From the NCBI RefSeq assembly GCF_000585415.1, contig NZ_KK073876.1, positions 2,043,810-2,107,809 of the forward strand: a stretch of 64,000 bases of DNA, in the 5' to 3' direction. The position numbers were made by a program, and so were the translations under genes. The notes beneath the pieces are model-generated. The model saw nothing but the letters and a program-made list of their open reading frames with translations. It was not told where the DNA came from and did no database searches. Positions 8,916 through 16,869 of the stretch are shown piece after piece (position 1 is the stretch's first letter; every line of letters begins with the position of its first letter). This DNA is from Sphingomonas jaspsi DSM 18422. Lineage in GTDB: Bacteria > Pseudomonadota > Alphaproteobacteria > Sphingomonadales > Sphingomonadaceae.

Positions 8916-9266
8916 ATGGCGATGTTGCGGAAAATTGGCAGACTGTTTGTCATCAAGACGCGTTTCGAGGCGTTCGCGGTGACCTATGCCATCGCCGTGG
9001 GATCAGTGGAGCGGGGGCTCCACTATATGCAGCAGCTTCCCGGCTATAACGGTTACATCCTGTTTGCTGCCTGCCTCGGCGTGCCCTTCATCGCCGGCGC
9101 CAAATTGCTCGACAGCGTGCGTGGCGAAAAGGTCAAACCGCAGCCGCAGCGACTAAACGGCCCGGTCCGCCGTCACCAGCGACCGCGCCCGATCAGTCGT
9201 AGTCGACCCACTGGTTCCCGTTGGCAGAGCGGTTCAGCGTTACGGTTGAAACGTCACACAGATTGA
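8916..9266 (+). CDS. Small membrane protein of unknown function
   Basis: 116 residues, function not recognised. After a short basic N-terminus (MAMLRKIGRLFVIKTRFE) there are two hydrophobic stretches, about residues 18-35 and 44-64 (GYILFAACLGVPFIAGAKLL), suggesting an inner-membrane protein. The final ~40 residues are very rich in Arg, Pro and Ser and look unlike the rest; this tail runs 74 bases into the convergent gene at 9193-9537, so it may be a read-on from a lost stop. A tandem CtrA-like box lies just upstream. ATG 8916 and ATG 8922 are both possible starts. Confidence 0.6.
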   Translation: MAMLRKIGRLFVIKTRFEAFAVTYAIAVGSVERGLHYMQQLPGYNGYILFAACLGVPFIAGAKLLDSVRGEKVKPQPQRLNGPVRRHQRPRPISRSRPTGSRWQSGSALRLKRHTD

Positions 9267-9537
9267 CGCCGCTGTAGGTAACGGTTTGTCCGTCACCCAG
9301 TTTTGCCTGGATGTCGAAGGCGCAATCGGGGTCTTGGAAAGTAATGGTGGTACGCCCGCCGTTGGAAGCCCCGTTGCCAAGCGGCCTCCAGCTGCTCGTG
9401 CCGGCCCTGCGAACCGAAACGGAACTGATCGCCGCGCCCGTCTTGTTGACCAGCACGAAATTGCCTGCTCCGGCGAATGCCGGCGCCGACAGCGATGCGA
9501 TGCCGAGGAAGAGCGGAACCCACAGAGTTTTTGTCAT
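9193..9537 (-). CDS. Small secreted protein of unknown function
   Basis: 114 residues starting at ATG 9537 with a clear signal peptide (LWVPLFLGIASLSAPAFA, cleavage likely after residue 22 or so). The mature part is Thr/Ser/Gly-rich, beta-like, and holds two cysteines (DPDCAFD and NLCDVS) that could form a disulfide bridge. GNFVLVNKTGAAISSVSVR resembles a small beta-sandwich domain found in many sphingomonad periplasmic proteins, but I cannot name a family. An ATG seven codons upstream (9558) is in frame. The last 74 bases overlap the convergent membrane-protein gene. Confidence 0.65.
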   Translation of the reverse strand: MTKTLWVPLFLGIASLSAPAFAGAGNFVLVNKTGAAISSVSVRRAGTSSWRPLGNGASNGGRTTITFQDPDCAFDIQAKLGDGQTVTYSGVNLCDVSTVTLNRSANGNQWVDYD

Positions 9538-9575
9538 TGCCGCAACATATGGAAACATCGTCGAAAAATGAAGAT

Positions 9576-9609
9576 GGCGCGCGCCCGCCCCGCTCGTCGG
9601 ACGCGCGCC
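9576..9609 (-). terminator. GC-rich hairpin downstream of the zinc-ribbon gene
   Basis: GGCGCGCG (9576-9583) pairs with CGCGCGCC (9602-9609) across an 18-base loop. On the minus strand, where the gene at 9618-9857 ends, the hairpin is followed within a few bases by a T-rich run (ATTTTTC); on the plus strand it is followed by CTTTT. It could end transcripts from either side. The long loop makes it a weak terminator candidate. Confidence 0.4.
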
Positions 9610-9617
9610 CTTTTCGC

Positions 9618-9857
9618 CTATGCGGCGAAAGCGGCTGGATGAGACGGGCTGGACCGCCGCAAGATGATGGCTTCGGCCGGCTGCCGAAAGCTTTCGGCAA
9701 GCGGCAGGGCCGTCGCGCAGAAGCCGCATTCGGCGAGCATGCGCCCGACATACCAGTGCGTCCTTCCGCAACCAGGGCAGTGATTGACCTCATTCTCCCG
9801 GTAAACGGCGTGGTATCCGCGCTTCGCGGGATCGTATCCGTTCATCGACCTCAGCAT
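9618..9857 (-). CDS. Small zinc-ribbon protein of unknown function
   Basis: 79 residues. Two CxxC pairs (CPGCGRTHWYVGRMLAECGFC, residues about 27-47, split by a His-Trp-Tyr segment) form a likely zinc ribbon, followed by a hydrophobic and Pro/Ala-rich tail. No signal peptide. Known as a recurring small cytosolic protein type in sphingomonads, but its role is not known to me. The ATG at 9857 is followed by a second in-frame ATG at 9845. It faces away from the CtrA-like promoter region at 9.9-10.0 kb. Confidence 0.6.
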   Translation of the reverse strand: MLRSMNGYDPAKRGYHAVYRENEVNHCPGCGRTHWYVGRMLAECGFCATALPLAESFRQPAEAIILRRSSPSHPAAFAA

Positions 9858-9916
9858 CGCCGTGCCTCCTTTCCCGGATAAACGTGCGACGAGTCGTTAG
9901 GTTTCGACGATAAACG

Positions 9917-10000
9917 GATTCGATTCCGATGTCACGGCCGTGCCACGCTGTGTCCCGCGGGGGGACGGGCAACCCGCTGTGGATATTAACCATCACTTTA
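9917..10000 (+). promoter_or_regulatory. Composite promoter region: two GANTC sites, DnaA-box-like and CtrA-like sites
   Basis: Within 84 bases there are two adjacent GATTC sites (9917-9921, 9922-9926; CcrM methylation motif GANTC), a DnaA-box-like TGTGGATAT (9978-9986, one mismatch from TGTGGATAA) and a near-consensus CtrA box TTAA-N7-TTTA (9986-10000, one mismatch). They precede the 52-residue gene at 10054. Each match could arise by chance; their grouping is the reason to list them. Function is inferred. Confidence 0.4.
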
Positions 10001-10053
10001 CCTTTTCCGCGCAGAGTTGCCGGGCCGAGTAGAAGTGACCGGGAGATGCGGGG

Positions 10054-10212
10054 ATGGAGTCCAACCAGCGTTTTTACCTGCGCCGAGCAGCCGAGGAGCG
10101 CACGGCCGCGCTGCGTTCGGTCACGCCGCAGGCCCGCGAATGGCATAGCAAGCTGGCATTGGATTTTGCGCGCCGTGCCAATGAATGCGGGGCGATCGTA
10201 GCCACCGCTTGA
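10054..10212 (+). CDS. Small protein of unknown function (52 residues)
   Basis: Short open frame from ATG 10054 to TGA 10212 with a ribosome site (GGGAG at 10041-10045). The product begins MESNQRFYLRRAAEERTAAL and continues as an amphipathic, Arg/Ala/Glu-rich helix with RxxxxE spacing, ending ANECGAIVATA. Short helical proteins of the same look are common in sphingomonads, but I cannot name a family. The codon composition matches its neighbours. The composite cell-cycle-like promoter region lies directly upstream. Confidence 0.55.
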   Translation: MESNQRFYLRRAAEERTAALRSVTPQAREWHSKLALDFARRANECGAIVATA

Positions 10213-10262
10213 CGCCTGCCCCGCTGATCGGCCCCCGAGCGAGATAGTCGCTAGCCCAGTTG

Positions 10263-10277
10263 TTAAATTCGTGTTAA
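10263..10277 (+). promoter_or_regulatory. CtrA-like box TTAA-N7-TTAA
   Basis: Exact match to the CtrA consensus: TTAA at 10263-10266 and 10274-10277 with seven bases between. It lies about 117 bases upstream of the outer-membrane protein gene at 10394, with a GATTC (GANTC) site at 10332-10336 in between. Together with the boxes at 8830 and 9986 this makes a local cluster. Inferred from pattern. Confidence 0.55.
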
Positions 10278-10393
10278 TTACCTGCCGTCCGGGTAAGGCC
10301 GACGATCGCCGACGCTTGCGTGTCGTGTTGCGATTCCCGCCCTGCCCATCGCTTGAGGCCCGATTTTTCGGGTCAGATTTAAGGGGGTAAATC

Positions 10394-11218
<825 letters not shown>

Positions 11219-11247
11219 CCAACCCCTCCCTGACTATCAGGGACGCG

Positions 11248-11280
11248 AGCGGCCCGGGAGAAATCTCGGGCCGCTTTGCA
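11248..11280 (+). terminator. Hairpin terminator after the outer-membrane protein gene
   Basis: AGCGGCCCG pairs with CGGGCCGCT (nine pairs) with a short inner loop; the right arm is followed by TTTGCATTTTGC. It begins about 30 bases after the stop codon at 11218. The T-run is interrupted, so efficiency is uncertain. Confidence 0.6.
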
Positions 11281-11349
11281 TTTTGCAGGCGCGGACGAAA
11301 CTGCTCGGGTTGAGCTCCGGAACCAGGATATTTTACCGATTTGGGAAAA

Positions 11350-11426
11350 TGGCGCGCCCGGAACGATTCGAACGTCCGACCCTCAGATTCGTAGTCTGAT
11401 GCTCTATCCAGCTGAGCTACGGGCGC
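11350..11426 (-). tRNA. tRNA-Arg (anticodon ACG)
   Basis: Minus-strand cloverleaf of 77 bases including an encoded CCA. The acceptor stem GCGCCCG pairs with CGGGCGC, the D-arm reads TAGCTCAGCTGGATAGAGC, the anticodon loop is CTACGAA with anticodon ACG (wobble A expected to become inosine to read CGU, CGC and CGA), and the T-arm carries GTTCGAATC. A standard bacterial tRNA-Arg. Confidence 0.95.
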
Positions 11427-11529
11427 GTGCCGGGGGGTCCATTAGGCGGGGGAGCGAAGCGTGGCAACCCCAAAACGCGCCTTTTTACGCCCATTGCGCG
11501 GTTGCGGGCAGCATCCTAGACCCGGGGCC

Positions 11530-12030
11530 ATGATCCGCACGTCATCGATCGCCCTCCTGACCCTGCTTTCGGCCTGCGCAGCGACATCCGGTCCGGAGCC
11601 GAGCCTGGCCCGTCGTCCGGCCGAGAGCATCGACCCCCGCGTGCCCGTACCGGGCGAAATTCCGGCAGGAACGGTCGATGCGGCGCTGGCGGCGCAGCTC
11701 GCGGCGGCGATTCAGGCCGCCCGTGGCGGCGTCGACGAATTCGACCGCCGCGCTGGCGAGGCCGAGCGGTTGGCTGCGGCAGCCGGTCCGATGGCCAGCG
11801 AAAGCTGGGTCGCGGCGCAACAGAGCCTGTCCCGACTGGTCGAGCAGCAAGGCGTTACGGCGCGAGCAGCGGCGGACGTCGACGCGCTGGCCGCAACGCG
11901 ACTTCAGACGACCAAATGGCTGACACCCGCCGATCAGAGCGCCGTCCGCTCGGCGCAGGAGACGATCGCGGCAATTGCGGATCCGCAACTGGCGACCATC
12001 GATCGCCTGCGCAACCAGCTTACCCGCTAG
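11530..12030 (+). CDS. Putative lipoprotein of unknown function
   Basis: 166 residues from ATG 11530 with a lipoprotein signal: a short hydrophobic stretch ending in lipobox LLSAC (Cys about residue 16). The mature protein is Ala-rich and predicted mostly helical, with Arg/Glu/Gln spacing typical of a periplasmic helical bundle; no family recognised. It is convergent with the GNAT gene, and the two stop codons interlock in the four bases CTAG at 12027-12030. Confidence 0.65.
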   Translation: MIRTSSIALLTLLSACAATSGPEPSLARRPAESIDPRVPVPGEIPAGTVDAALAAQLAAAIQAARGGVDEFDRRAGEAERLAAAAGPMASESWVAAQQSLSRLVEQQGVTARAAADVDALAATRLQTTKWLTPADQSAVRSAQETIAAIADPQLATIDRLRNQLTR

Positions 12031-12599
12031 GCGAGTGCAGCGGCCCTCGCGGCAGGCCAGCGTTTGGCATCGATCGACCAGACGATCGCCGGATTCAGCT
12101 CGGGTCCGAACCGAGTGTCGGTGAAATCCAGATCTTCGCGACGGACCATGCCCAACCGGATCATCAGCCCCTGGCTATCGGTGTTGGCGGGAATGGTCAT
12201 CGCGATTACTTCAGGATAGCCGAACCGCCCGAACGCCAGATCGAGGCTGGCGATCGCCGCCTCCTTGGCGATCCCCCTGCCCCATGCGCTTTCCCGCAGC
12301 CGCCAGCCAATTTCCGGCGTGCCCAACAGATCTCCCGATCCCGGCGCGTTGACCCGCTTCAGGCCGCAGAAACCAAGGATCTCGCCCGTTGCCTTGTCTT
12401 CGACGATCCAGAAAGTGTGGCCGAAATCGCGGGTGAAGCCGGCAATGCGATCATAGGCCGCAGACCACCCCTCCCAATCCTGAACGCCGCCGAGGTGCTT
12501 CATGACCGGCGGGGTATTCATGATGTCGTAGAAGGCCTGCTTGTCGCTCTCGCGCCAGTCGCGCAGCAAAAGTCGATCCGTTTCCGTCGCAACACTCAT
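12027..12599 (-). CDS. GNAT family N-acetyltransferase (RimJ/RimL-like)
   Basis: 190-residue acetyltransferase of the GNAT superfamily, resembling the RimJ/RimL branch that modifies ribosomal proteins or small molecules. It starts TDRLLLRDWRESDKQAF, shows the acetyl-CoA binding region as GWRLRESAWGRGIAKEA (R/Q-x-x-G-x-G/A type) and ends with the usual ...LGMVRREDLDF strand. The substrate is unknown. ATG 12599 overlaps the stop of the permease gene by four bases (ATGA), making it the third gene of the hemB unit. Reading further upstream would only give out-of-frame permease sequence. Confidence 0.85.
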   Translation of the reverse strand: MSVATETDRLLLRDWRESDKQAFYDIMNTPPVMKHLGGVQDWEGWSAAYDRIAGFTRDFGHTFWIVEDKATGEILGFCGLKRVNAPGSGDLLGTPEIGWRLRESAWGRGIAKEAAIASLDLAFGRFGYPEVIAMTIPANTDSQGLMIRLGMVRREDLDFTDTRFGPELNPAIVWSIDAKRWPAARAAALA

Positions 12600-13864
12600 A
12601 CCCGCTCCCGTCGCGCCAAGAAATAGAGGCCGGCGCCTGCCAATGCCAGCAATCCCACCAATTGCCATTCCTTCGTGGTCGTTTGGGTCATCGCCCAAAG
12701 GCATAGCAATGCCCCGATAACCGGCAGGACGACCCGACGGAGCCAGCCCCGCCTGGTGCCGAACAGGCGGTCGAGCCTTGGCGCGGCGGCAATGCAACCA
12801 AGGTAGGCGAACAAGCGGGCCAATGCGCTCACGACCGCCAGGAAAACAAATGTCCCGCTCAGCGCCAGCGCCATTGCAGACAGGCCGTAGAGCAGGATCG
12901 ACCAGAGCGGAGTCCCGAAGCGTGGGGACAGTGTCGCGAATATCGGCGGGATCATCCGCTCGTCCGCCATGCCCACGGTCAGGCGGCTGTTGGCGAGGAT
13001 TGCCGACGCCTGGTTGCCGAAGATCGAGAGGATGATGGTCGCCGCCATTACGCCCGCCAACACCGGCCCGCCAACCAGCGTAGCGAGGTCGACCAGCGGG
13101 GTCTCGCTCGGCGGCAGCTGTGCCGCGTCGTAGGCCCACTGCACCAGCGCATAGAGCGCGGTAATCACAAGGACGGTGCCGACCAGGGCAATAGGGATGA
13201 TGCGCCTTGGATCGCGCGCTTCGGAAGCCGGAACCGTTGCCGTCTCGAATGCCGTGAAAGCGTAGATGGCGACGAGGGCAACGCCCTCCACCGCTGACAA
13301 ATGCGGCAAGGTCGGCGCGGGCCCAGTGCCGAACGCCGCCAAGGCCCAGAACGACACGACCAGCAGCGGCAGCACTTTCAGCACGGTAATCGCGCCGATT
13401 GCGGCCAGCGCGCGCCTTACCCCGATGATGTTGAGCATGATCAGCGTAGCAAACAGCAGGATGATCAGGACGCTGCGTCCTAGCGGCTCACCGGCCCACG
13501 GGAAGAACAGTGTAAGCGTCGTTGCCAGTACCGTTGCGTTGGCGGCGATCGACGCGATCCGCGCGACATAGGCCAGCCAACCCACCACGAAACCCGTCAA
13601 CGGTCCGAAGGCATGGCCGACATAAAGCAGCGGCCCGCCGGATCGGTCGAAGTGCCGCGCGCAATCGCCGAACGACAGGGCGATGCAGGCCATGCCGAGA
13701 CCGGCAAACAGAAGCAGCAACGGTGCGAAGCTGCCAACCGCCGCCTGCAATGTGCCGGGAAGCGCGAAAATCCCGGTCCCGATCATGCCGTTGGCGGCAA
13801 TCAGGATGATCCCGACAATTCCGATGGTGCGCGCCGGCGCCTCCCTGGCACCGGTCGACGTCAC
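12596..13864 (-). CDS. APC family amino-acid permease
   Basis: 422 residues and about 12 hydrophobic segments, starting with the family motif GIILIAANGMIGTGIFALPG. Further APC features are FEAxxxP-like YAFTAFETATVPASEARDPRR and the C-terminal helices. It should import an amino acid or related amine by proton symport across the inner membrane. The stop overlaps the GNAT gene, and its start overlaps the hemB stop (ATGA at 13861-13864), so all three are probably translated together. Substrate is unknown; glycine, 5-aminolevulinate or another amine would fit the hemB link, but this is a guess. Confidence 0.85.
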   Translation of the reverse strand: MTSTGAREAPARTIGIVGIILIAANGMIGTGIFALPGTLQAAVGSFAPLLLLFAGLGMACIALSFGDCARHFDRSGGPLLYVGHAFGPLTGFVVGWLAYVARIASIAANATVLATTLTLFFPWAGEPLGRSVLIILLFATLIMLNIIGVRRALAAIGAITVLKVLPLLVVSFWALAAFGTGPAPTLPHLSAVEGVALVAIYAFTAFETATVPASEARDPRRIIPIALVGTVLVITALYALVQWAYDAAQLPPSETPLVDLATLVGGPVLAGVMAATIILSIFGNQASAILANSRLTVGMADERMIPPIFATLSPRFGTPLWSILLYGLSAMALALSGTFVFLAVVSALARLFAYLGCIAAAPRLDRLFGTRRGWLRRVVLPVIGALLCLWAMTQTTTKEWQLVGLLALAGAGLYFLARRERV

Positions 13865-14856
13865 CCTGCGATCAGTTTGGCAGCAAGCGGCGCGTGATAG
13901 GTGAGGACGCCCGATGCCCCGGCCCGCTTGAAGCCCAGCAGCGTTTCGAGGACCAGCGCGTCGCGATCGCCCGCGCCGGCCGCTGCTGCGGCTTCGATCA
14001 TCGCATATTCGCCGCTCACCTGGTACGCGAAGGTCGGTACGCCAAAAGCCTCCTTCACCCTCGACACGACGTCGAGGTAGGGCAAGCCTGGCTTCACCAT
14101 CACCATGTCGGCACCTTCGGCGAGGTCCATCTCGACCTCACGCAGCGCCTCTTCGATGTTGGCCGGGTTCATCTGGTAACCGCGCTTGTCGCCCTTTAGC
14201 AGCCCGCGCGAGCCCACTGCGTCGCGGAACGGGCCATAGAAAGCCGACGCATATTTCGCCGCATAGGCCATGATCGCGACATTGCGATGCCCTTCACGTT
14301 CCAGCACGTCGCGGATCGCCCCGACCCGCCCGTCCATCATGTCCGACGGCGCAACGATGTCCGCCCCCGCTTCGGCCTGCACCAGTGCCTGCCGGACCAG
14401 CACGTCGACGGTCTCGTCATTAAGAACGTAACCGGCATCATCGGTCAGCCCGTCATGGCCGTGCGCGGTGTAGGGGTCGAGCGCGACGTCGGTCAGGATA
14501 CCGACGTCGGGCACCGCATCCTTGATCGCGCGGATGGCGCGGCAGATGAGGTTGTCTACATTGACCGCCTCTTCCGCCGTGACGCTGCGCCGATCGCTTG
14601 GCGTGTTGGGGAAAAGCGCGATCACGGGAATGCCAAGGTCGCGTGCTTCGCGCGCCTTGTCGGCCAACCGATCGACGCTCCATCGCGACACGCCGGGCAA
14701 TGACCCGATCGGTTGCTCGTCCCCGCTGCCGTCGCAAATGAACAGCGGCCAGATGAGGTCGGAAGGATGCAGGCGATGTTCCTGCAACATCTCGCGCATC
14801 CAGGAGGTCGCGCGGCCGCGGCGCATGCGCATGGCGGGATAAGGGGCGTAGCTCAT
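13861..14856 (-). CDS. hemB: Delta-aminolevulinic acid dehydratase (porphobilinogen synthase)
   Basis: Joins two 5-aminolevulinate molecules to porphobilinogen in tetrapyrrole (heme) synthesis. 331 residues. The two Schiff-base lysines are visible: Lys201 (MAYAAKYASAFYGPF) and Lys255 (MVMVKPGLPYLD). The metal loop reads DVALDPYTAHGHDG, without the cysteine triad of zinc enzymes, so this is the magnesium-dependent type common in alphaproteobacteria. It is the first gene of a minus-strand unit with the APC permease and a GNAT protein. Confidence 0.96.
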   Translation of the reverse strand: MSYAPYPAMRMRRGRATSWMREMLQEHRLHPSDLIWPLFICDGSGDEQPIGSLPGVSRWSVDRLADKAREARDLGIPVIALFPNTPSDRRSVTAEEAVNVDNLICRAIRAIKDAVPDVGILTDVALDPYTAHGHDGLTDDAGYVLNDETVDVLVRQALVQAEAGADIVAPSDMMDGRVGAIRDVLEREGHRNVAIMAYAAKYASAFYGPFRDAVGSRGLLKGDKRGYQMNPANIEEALREVEMDLAEGADMVMVKPGLPYLDVVSRVKEAFGVPTFAYQVSGEYAMIEAAAAAGAGDRDALVLETLLGFKRAGASGVLTYHAPLAAKLIAG

Positions 14857-14917
14857 GCCGCTTACCTAGCCGACATCGGGGATGGAAAGAAAGCGATGCT
14901 GACGGGTTAAGGCCGCC

Positions 14918-15808
14918 ATGGACAATGCATTGCCGAAACAGGCCATCCTCGTGGTCAACGCCATGAGCCGACGGGGAGCCGACGTATTCGAAGATGCACG
15001 CGACAAGCTCGTCGCGGCTGGCGTGGACCTGCTCGAGGCGCACGCGGTGACCGAGCCCGAGAAGATGGACGGCACGATCAAGGACGCGATCGCCAAGGCG
15101 CCGATGGTGATCGTGGGCGGCGGCGACGGATCGCTGTCGACCAACGTCGATTTCTTTGTGGGCAAGGACACGGTGTTCGCGGTACTCCCGCTCGGCACCG
15201 CCAACAGCTTCGCCAGGACGCTGACGATCGGCACCGACCTTGATGCTGCCATCGACGTCATTGCCAACGGTCGGCGCAAGCGCATCGACCTCGGCGTGAT
15301 CGACGGCGACTATTTCGCCAATGCCGCGGCTCTCGGGCTGTCGCCGATGATCGCCGACACCGTCCCGCACAAGCTGAAACGCTATCTCGGCATGGTCGGC
15401 TATCTGATCTGGGCAGTGCGTTGCGCCTTCAAGTTCCGCCCGTTCCGACTGCGCGTGACGACCGAGGACGGTGCCGTGCACAAGGTATGGGCGACCGAAG
15501 CGCGGATCGCGAACGGCCGCTATCATGGCGGCGTCGAACTGGTCGAGGACCAGCGCATCGACAGCGGCGACATCGTCATCCAGGCCGTGACCGGCAAGAG
15601 CCTGCTCGGCCTGGCATGGAGCTGGTTCGCGACTCTGTTCAAGCTTAGCGGACGAGAGCGCACGACGACCGAATGGCGAGGCCGCAAGCTGCTGCTCGAA
15701 GCGAGGCCGCGCCAGAAGATCAGCATCGACGGCGAAATCGCGGCGAAGACGCCCGTCACGGTCGAAGTTGCCCGCGGCGCGATCGAGGTCGCCGCGCCAA
15801 GGGATTGA
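14918..15808 (+). CDS. Diacylglycerol kinase family lipid kinase
   Basis: 296 residues with the DAGK catalytic domain at the N-terminus: nucleotide motif GGGDGSLS (about residues 67-74) and the following PLGTANSFART, as in YegS/BmrU and DgkB proteins. The C-terminal half is the beta-sandwich domain typical of this family (SIDGE...PVTVEV near the end). It likely phosphorylates diacylglycerol or a sphingoid/ceramide lipid, which would suit a sphingolipid-making sphingomonad, but the substrate is inferred. It is divergent from hemB, with 61 bases between them. Confidence 0.87.
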   Translation: MDNALPKQAILVVNAMSRRGADVFEDARDKLVAAGVDLLEAHAVTEPEKMDGTIKDAIAKAPMVIVGGGDGSLSTNVDFFVGKDTVFAVLPLGTANSFARTLTIGTDLDAAIDVIANGRRKRIDLGVIDGDYFANAAALGLSPMIADTVPHKLKRYLGMVGYLIWAVRCAFKFRPFRLRVTTEDGAVHKVWATEARIANGRYHGGVELVEDQRIDSGDIVIQAVTGKSLLGLAWSWFATLFKLSGRERTTTEWRGRKLLLEARPRQKISIDGEIAAKTPVTVEVARGAIEVAAPRD

Positions 15809-15857
15809 CCTCATCGGCCTGGCGCGCTTCCATCGCGGCTCCGGGTCAGGAGTGCCG

Positions 15858-16835
15858 ATGCGCAGTGTTGCCTTCCTTTTTCTTACGGCGGCCCTCACCC
15901 AACAAGGCGTCGCCCAAGAAACGAAGAGGTTGCCCGGACCATGGGTGCCGGCGCCGGGGATCCGCACAATGCCCTTGTGGCCGGGCCAGCCACCCGACAC
16001 GCCCGCAGGTCCTTTGCCGAAGGAATCAGTGCTGGTCGCCGCCACGCCTGAGGCGCTTACCGGTGGTAAATCCGTCGCCGCGTTCGACGTCACTATCCCG
16101 ACCATGTCGGTCTACCCGCCGCAGGGTAAAAGCAACGGGATCGGAATGCTGGTCTTTCCGGGCGGCGGGTTCAAGGCTGTGGTGCTTACGCTTCAGGGTA
16201 CCGAAATCTGCAGTTGGCTCACCGCGCGTGGCTACACCTGCCTGCTGGTCAAATACCGTGTGCCCAAGACCGGCCATCATTATGAAGAGGCCTGCGATTG
16301 CGGCGTGGAACCGGACCGACCGCGTGCGCTGCAAGATGCCCAGCGCGCTGTGCGCGTTGCCCGCGCCAAGGCCCGCGAGCTCGGCATCGACGCGGACAAG
16401 ATCGGGGTGATGGGGTTTTCGGCCGGCGGTTACCTTGCTGTCCAGCTCAGCAACATCATGACCCCTGCCTATGCACCAATGGATGCCATCGATCGCTTGA
16501 GCAGCAGGCCGTACGTCGCGGTAGCGATGTATTCCGGCCATCTGTGTCGGCCGGGCGGGAAGCTCGATCCCGGCATCCAAGTGACGAGGGCGACGACCCC
16601 GACGTTCCTGGCGCAGGCGTGGGACGATCCGGTCGACGAGGTCTGCAACGCTACCGTCTACGCCGATGCCCTCGCCAAGGCCGGCGTTCCGGCAGAGGTC
16701 CATTTGTTTGCCAAGGGCGGGCATGCGTTCGCGCTGCGCAAGCGCGATGTCGCACTGAAAGATTGGCCGGATCTGGTCATGCGCTGGCTGGCGCGGCGGG
16801 GCGTCGGGCCCAAGACAGTCGCTGCCGCCCGATAG
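15858..16835 (+). CDS. Secreted alpha/beta hydrolase (esterase-like)
   Basis: 325 residues from ATG 15858 with a signal peptide (SVAFLFLTAALTQQGVAQ). The fold markers are an oxyanion-hole loop FPGGGF, nucleophile elbow GFSAGGY (Ser), an acid region WDDPVDEVC and the late His in GGHAFALR. The layout matches BD-FAE/acetyl-xylan-esterase-like periplasmic hydrolases. Cysteines at CDCG and elsewhere may form disulfides. The true substrate (acetylated sugar or other ester) is not known. It follows the lipid-kinase gene by about 50 bases. Confidence 0.82.
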   Translation: MRSVAFLFLTAALTQQGVAQETKRLPGPWVPAPGIRTMPLWPGQPPDTPAGPLPKESVLVAATPEALTGGKSVAAFDVTIPTMSVYPPQGKSNGIGMLVFPGGGFKAVVLTLQGTEICSWLTARGYTCLLVKYRVPKTGHHYEEACDCGVEPDRPRALQDAQRAVRVARAKARELGIDADKIGVMGFSAGGYLAVQLSNIMTPAYAPMDAIDRLSSRPYVAVAMYSGHLCRPGGKLDPGIQVTRATTPTFLAQAWDDPVDEVCNATVYADALAKAGVPAEVHLFAKGGHAFALRKRDVALKDWPDLVMRWLARRGVGPKTVAAAR

Positions 16836-16869
16836 GACAGCGGTCCCCGCCTCCACCTGCTAGCAAAGC

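Noticed and set aside
9978..9986. DnaA-box-like TGTGGATAT considered as part of a replication origin
   Set aside because: A single imperfect box without an A/T-rich unwinding region or origin-flanking genes is not an origin; kept only as part of a promoter observation.
12600..13139. Apparent N-terminal extension of the GNAT protein
   Set aside because: It is the permease gene read in another frame; the GNAT domain starts at 12599 with its own ATG overlap.
14453..16105. Minus-strand open frame of 550 codons covering the lipid kinase and part of hemB
   Set aside because: It crosses two supported genes on different strands and shows no motif; the lipid-kinase motifs on the plus strand are clear.
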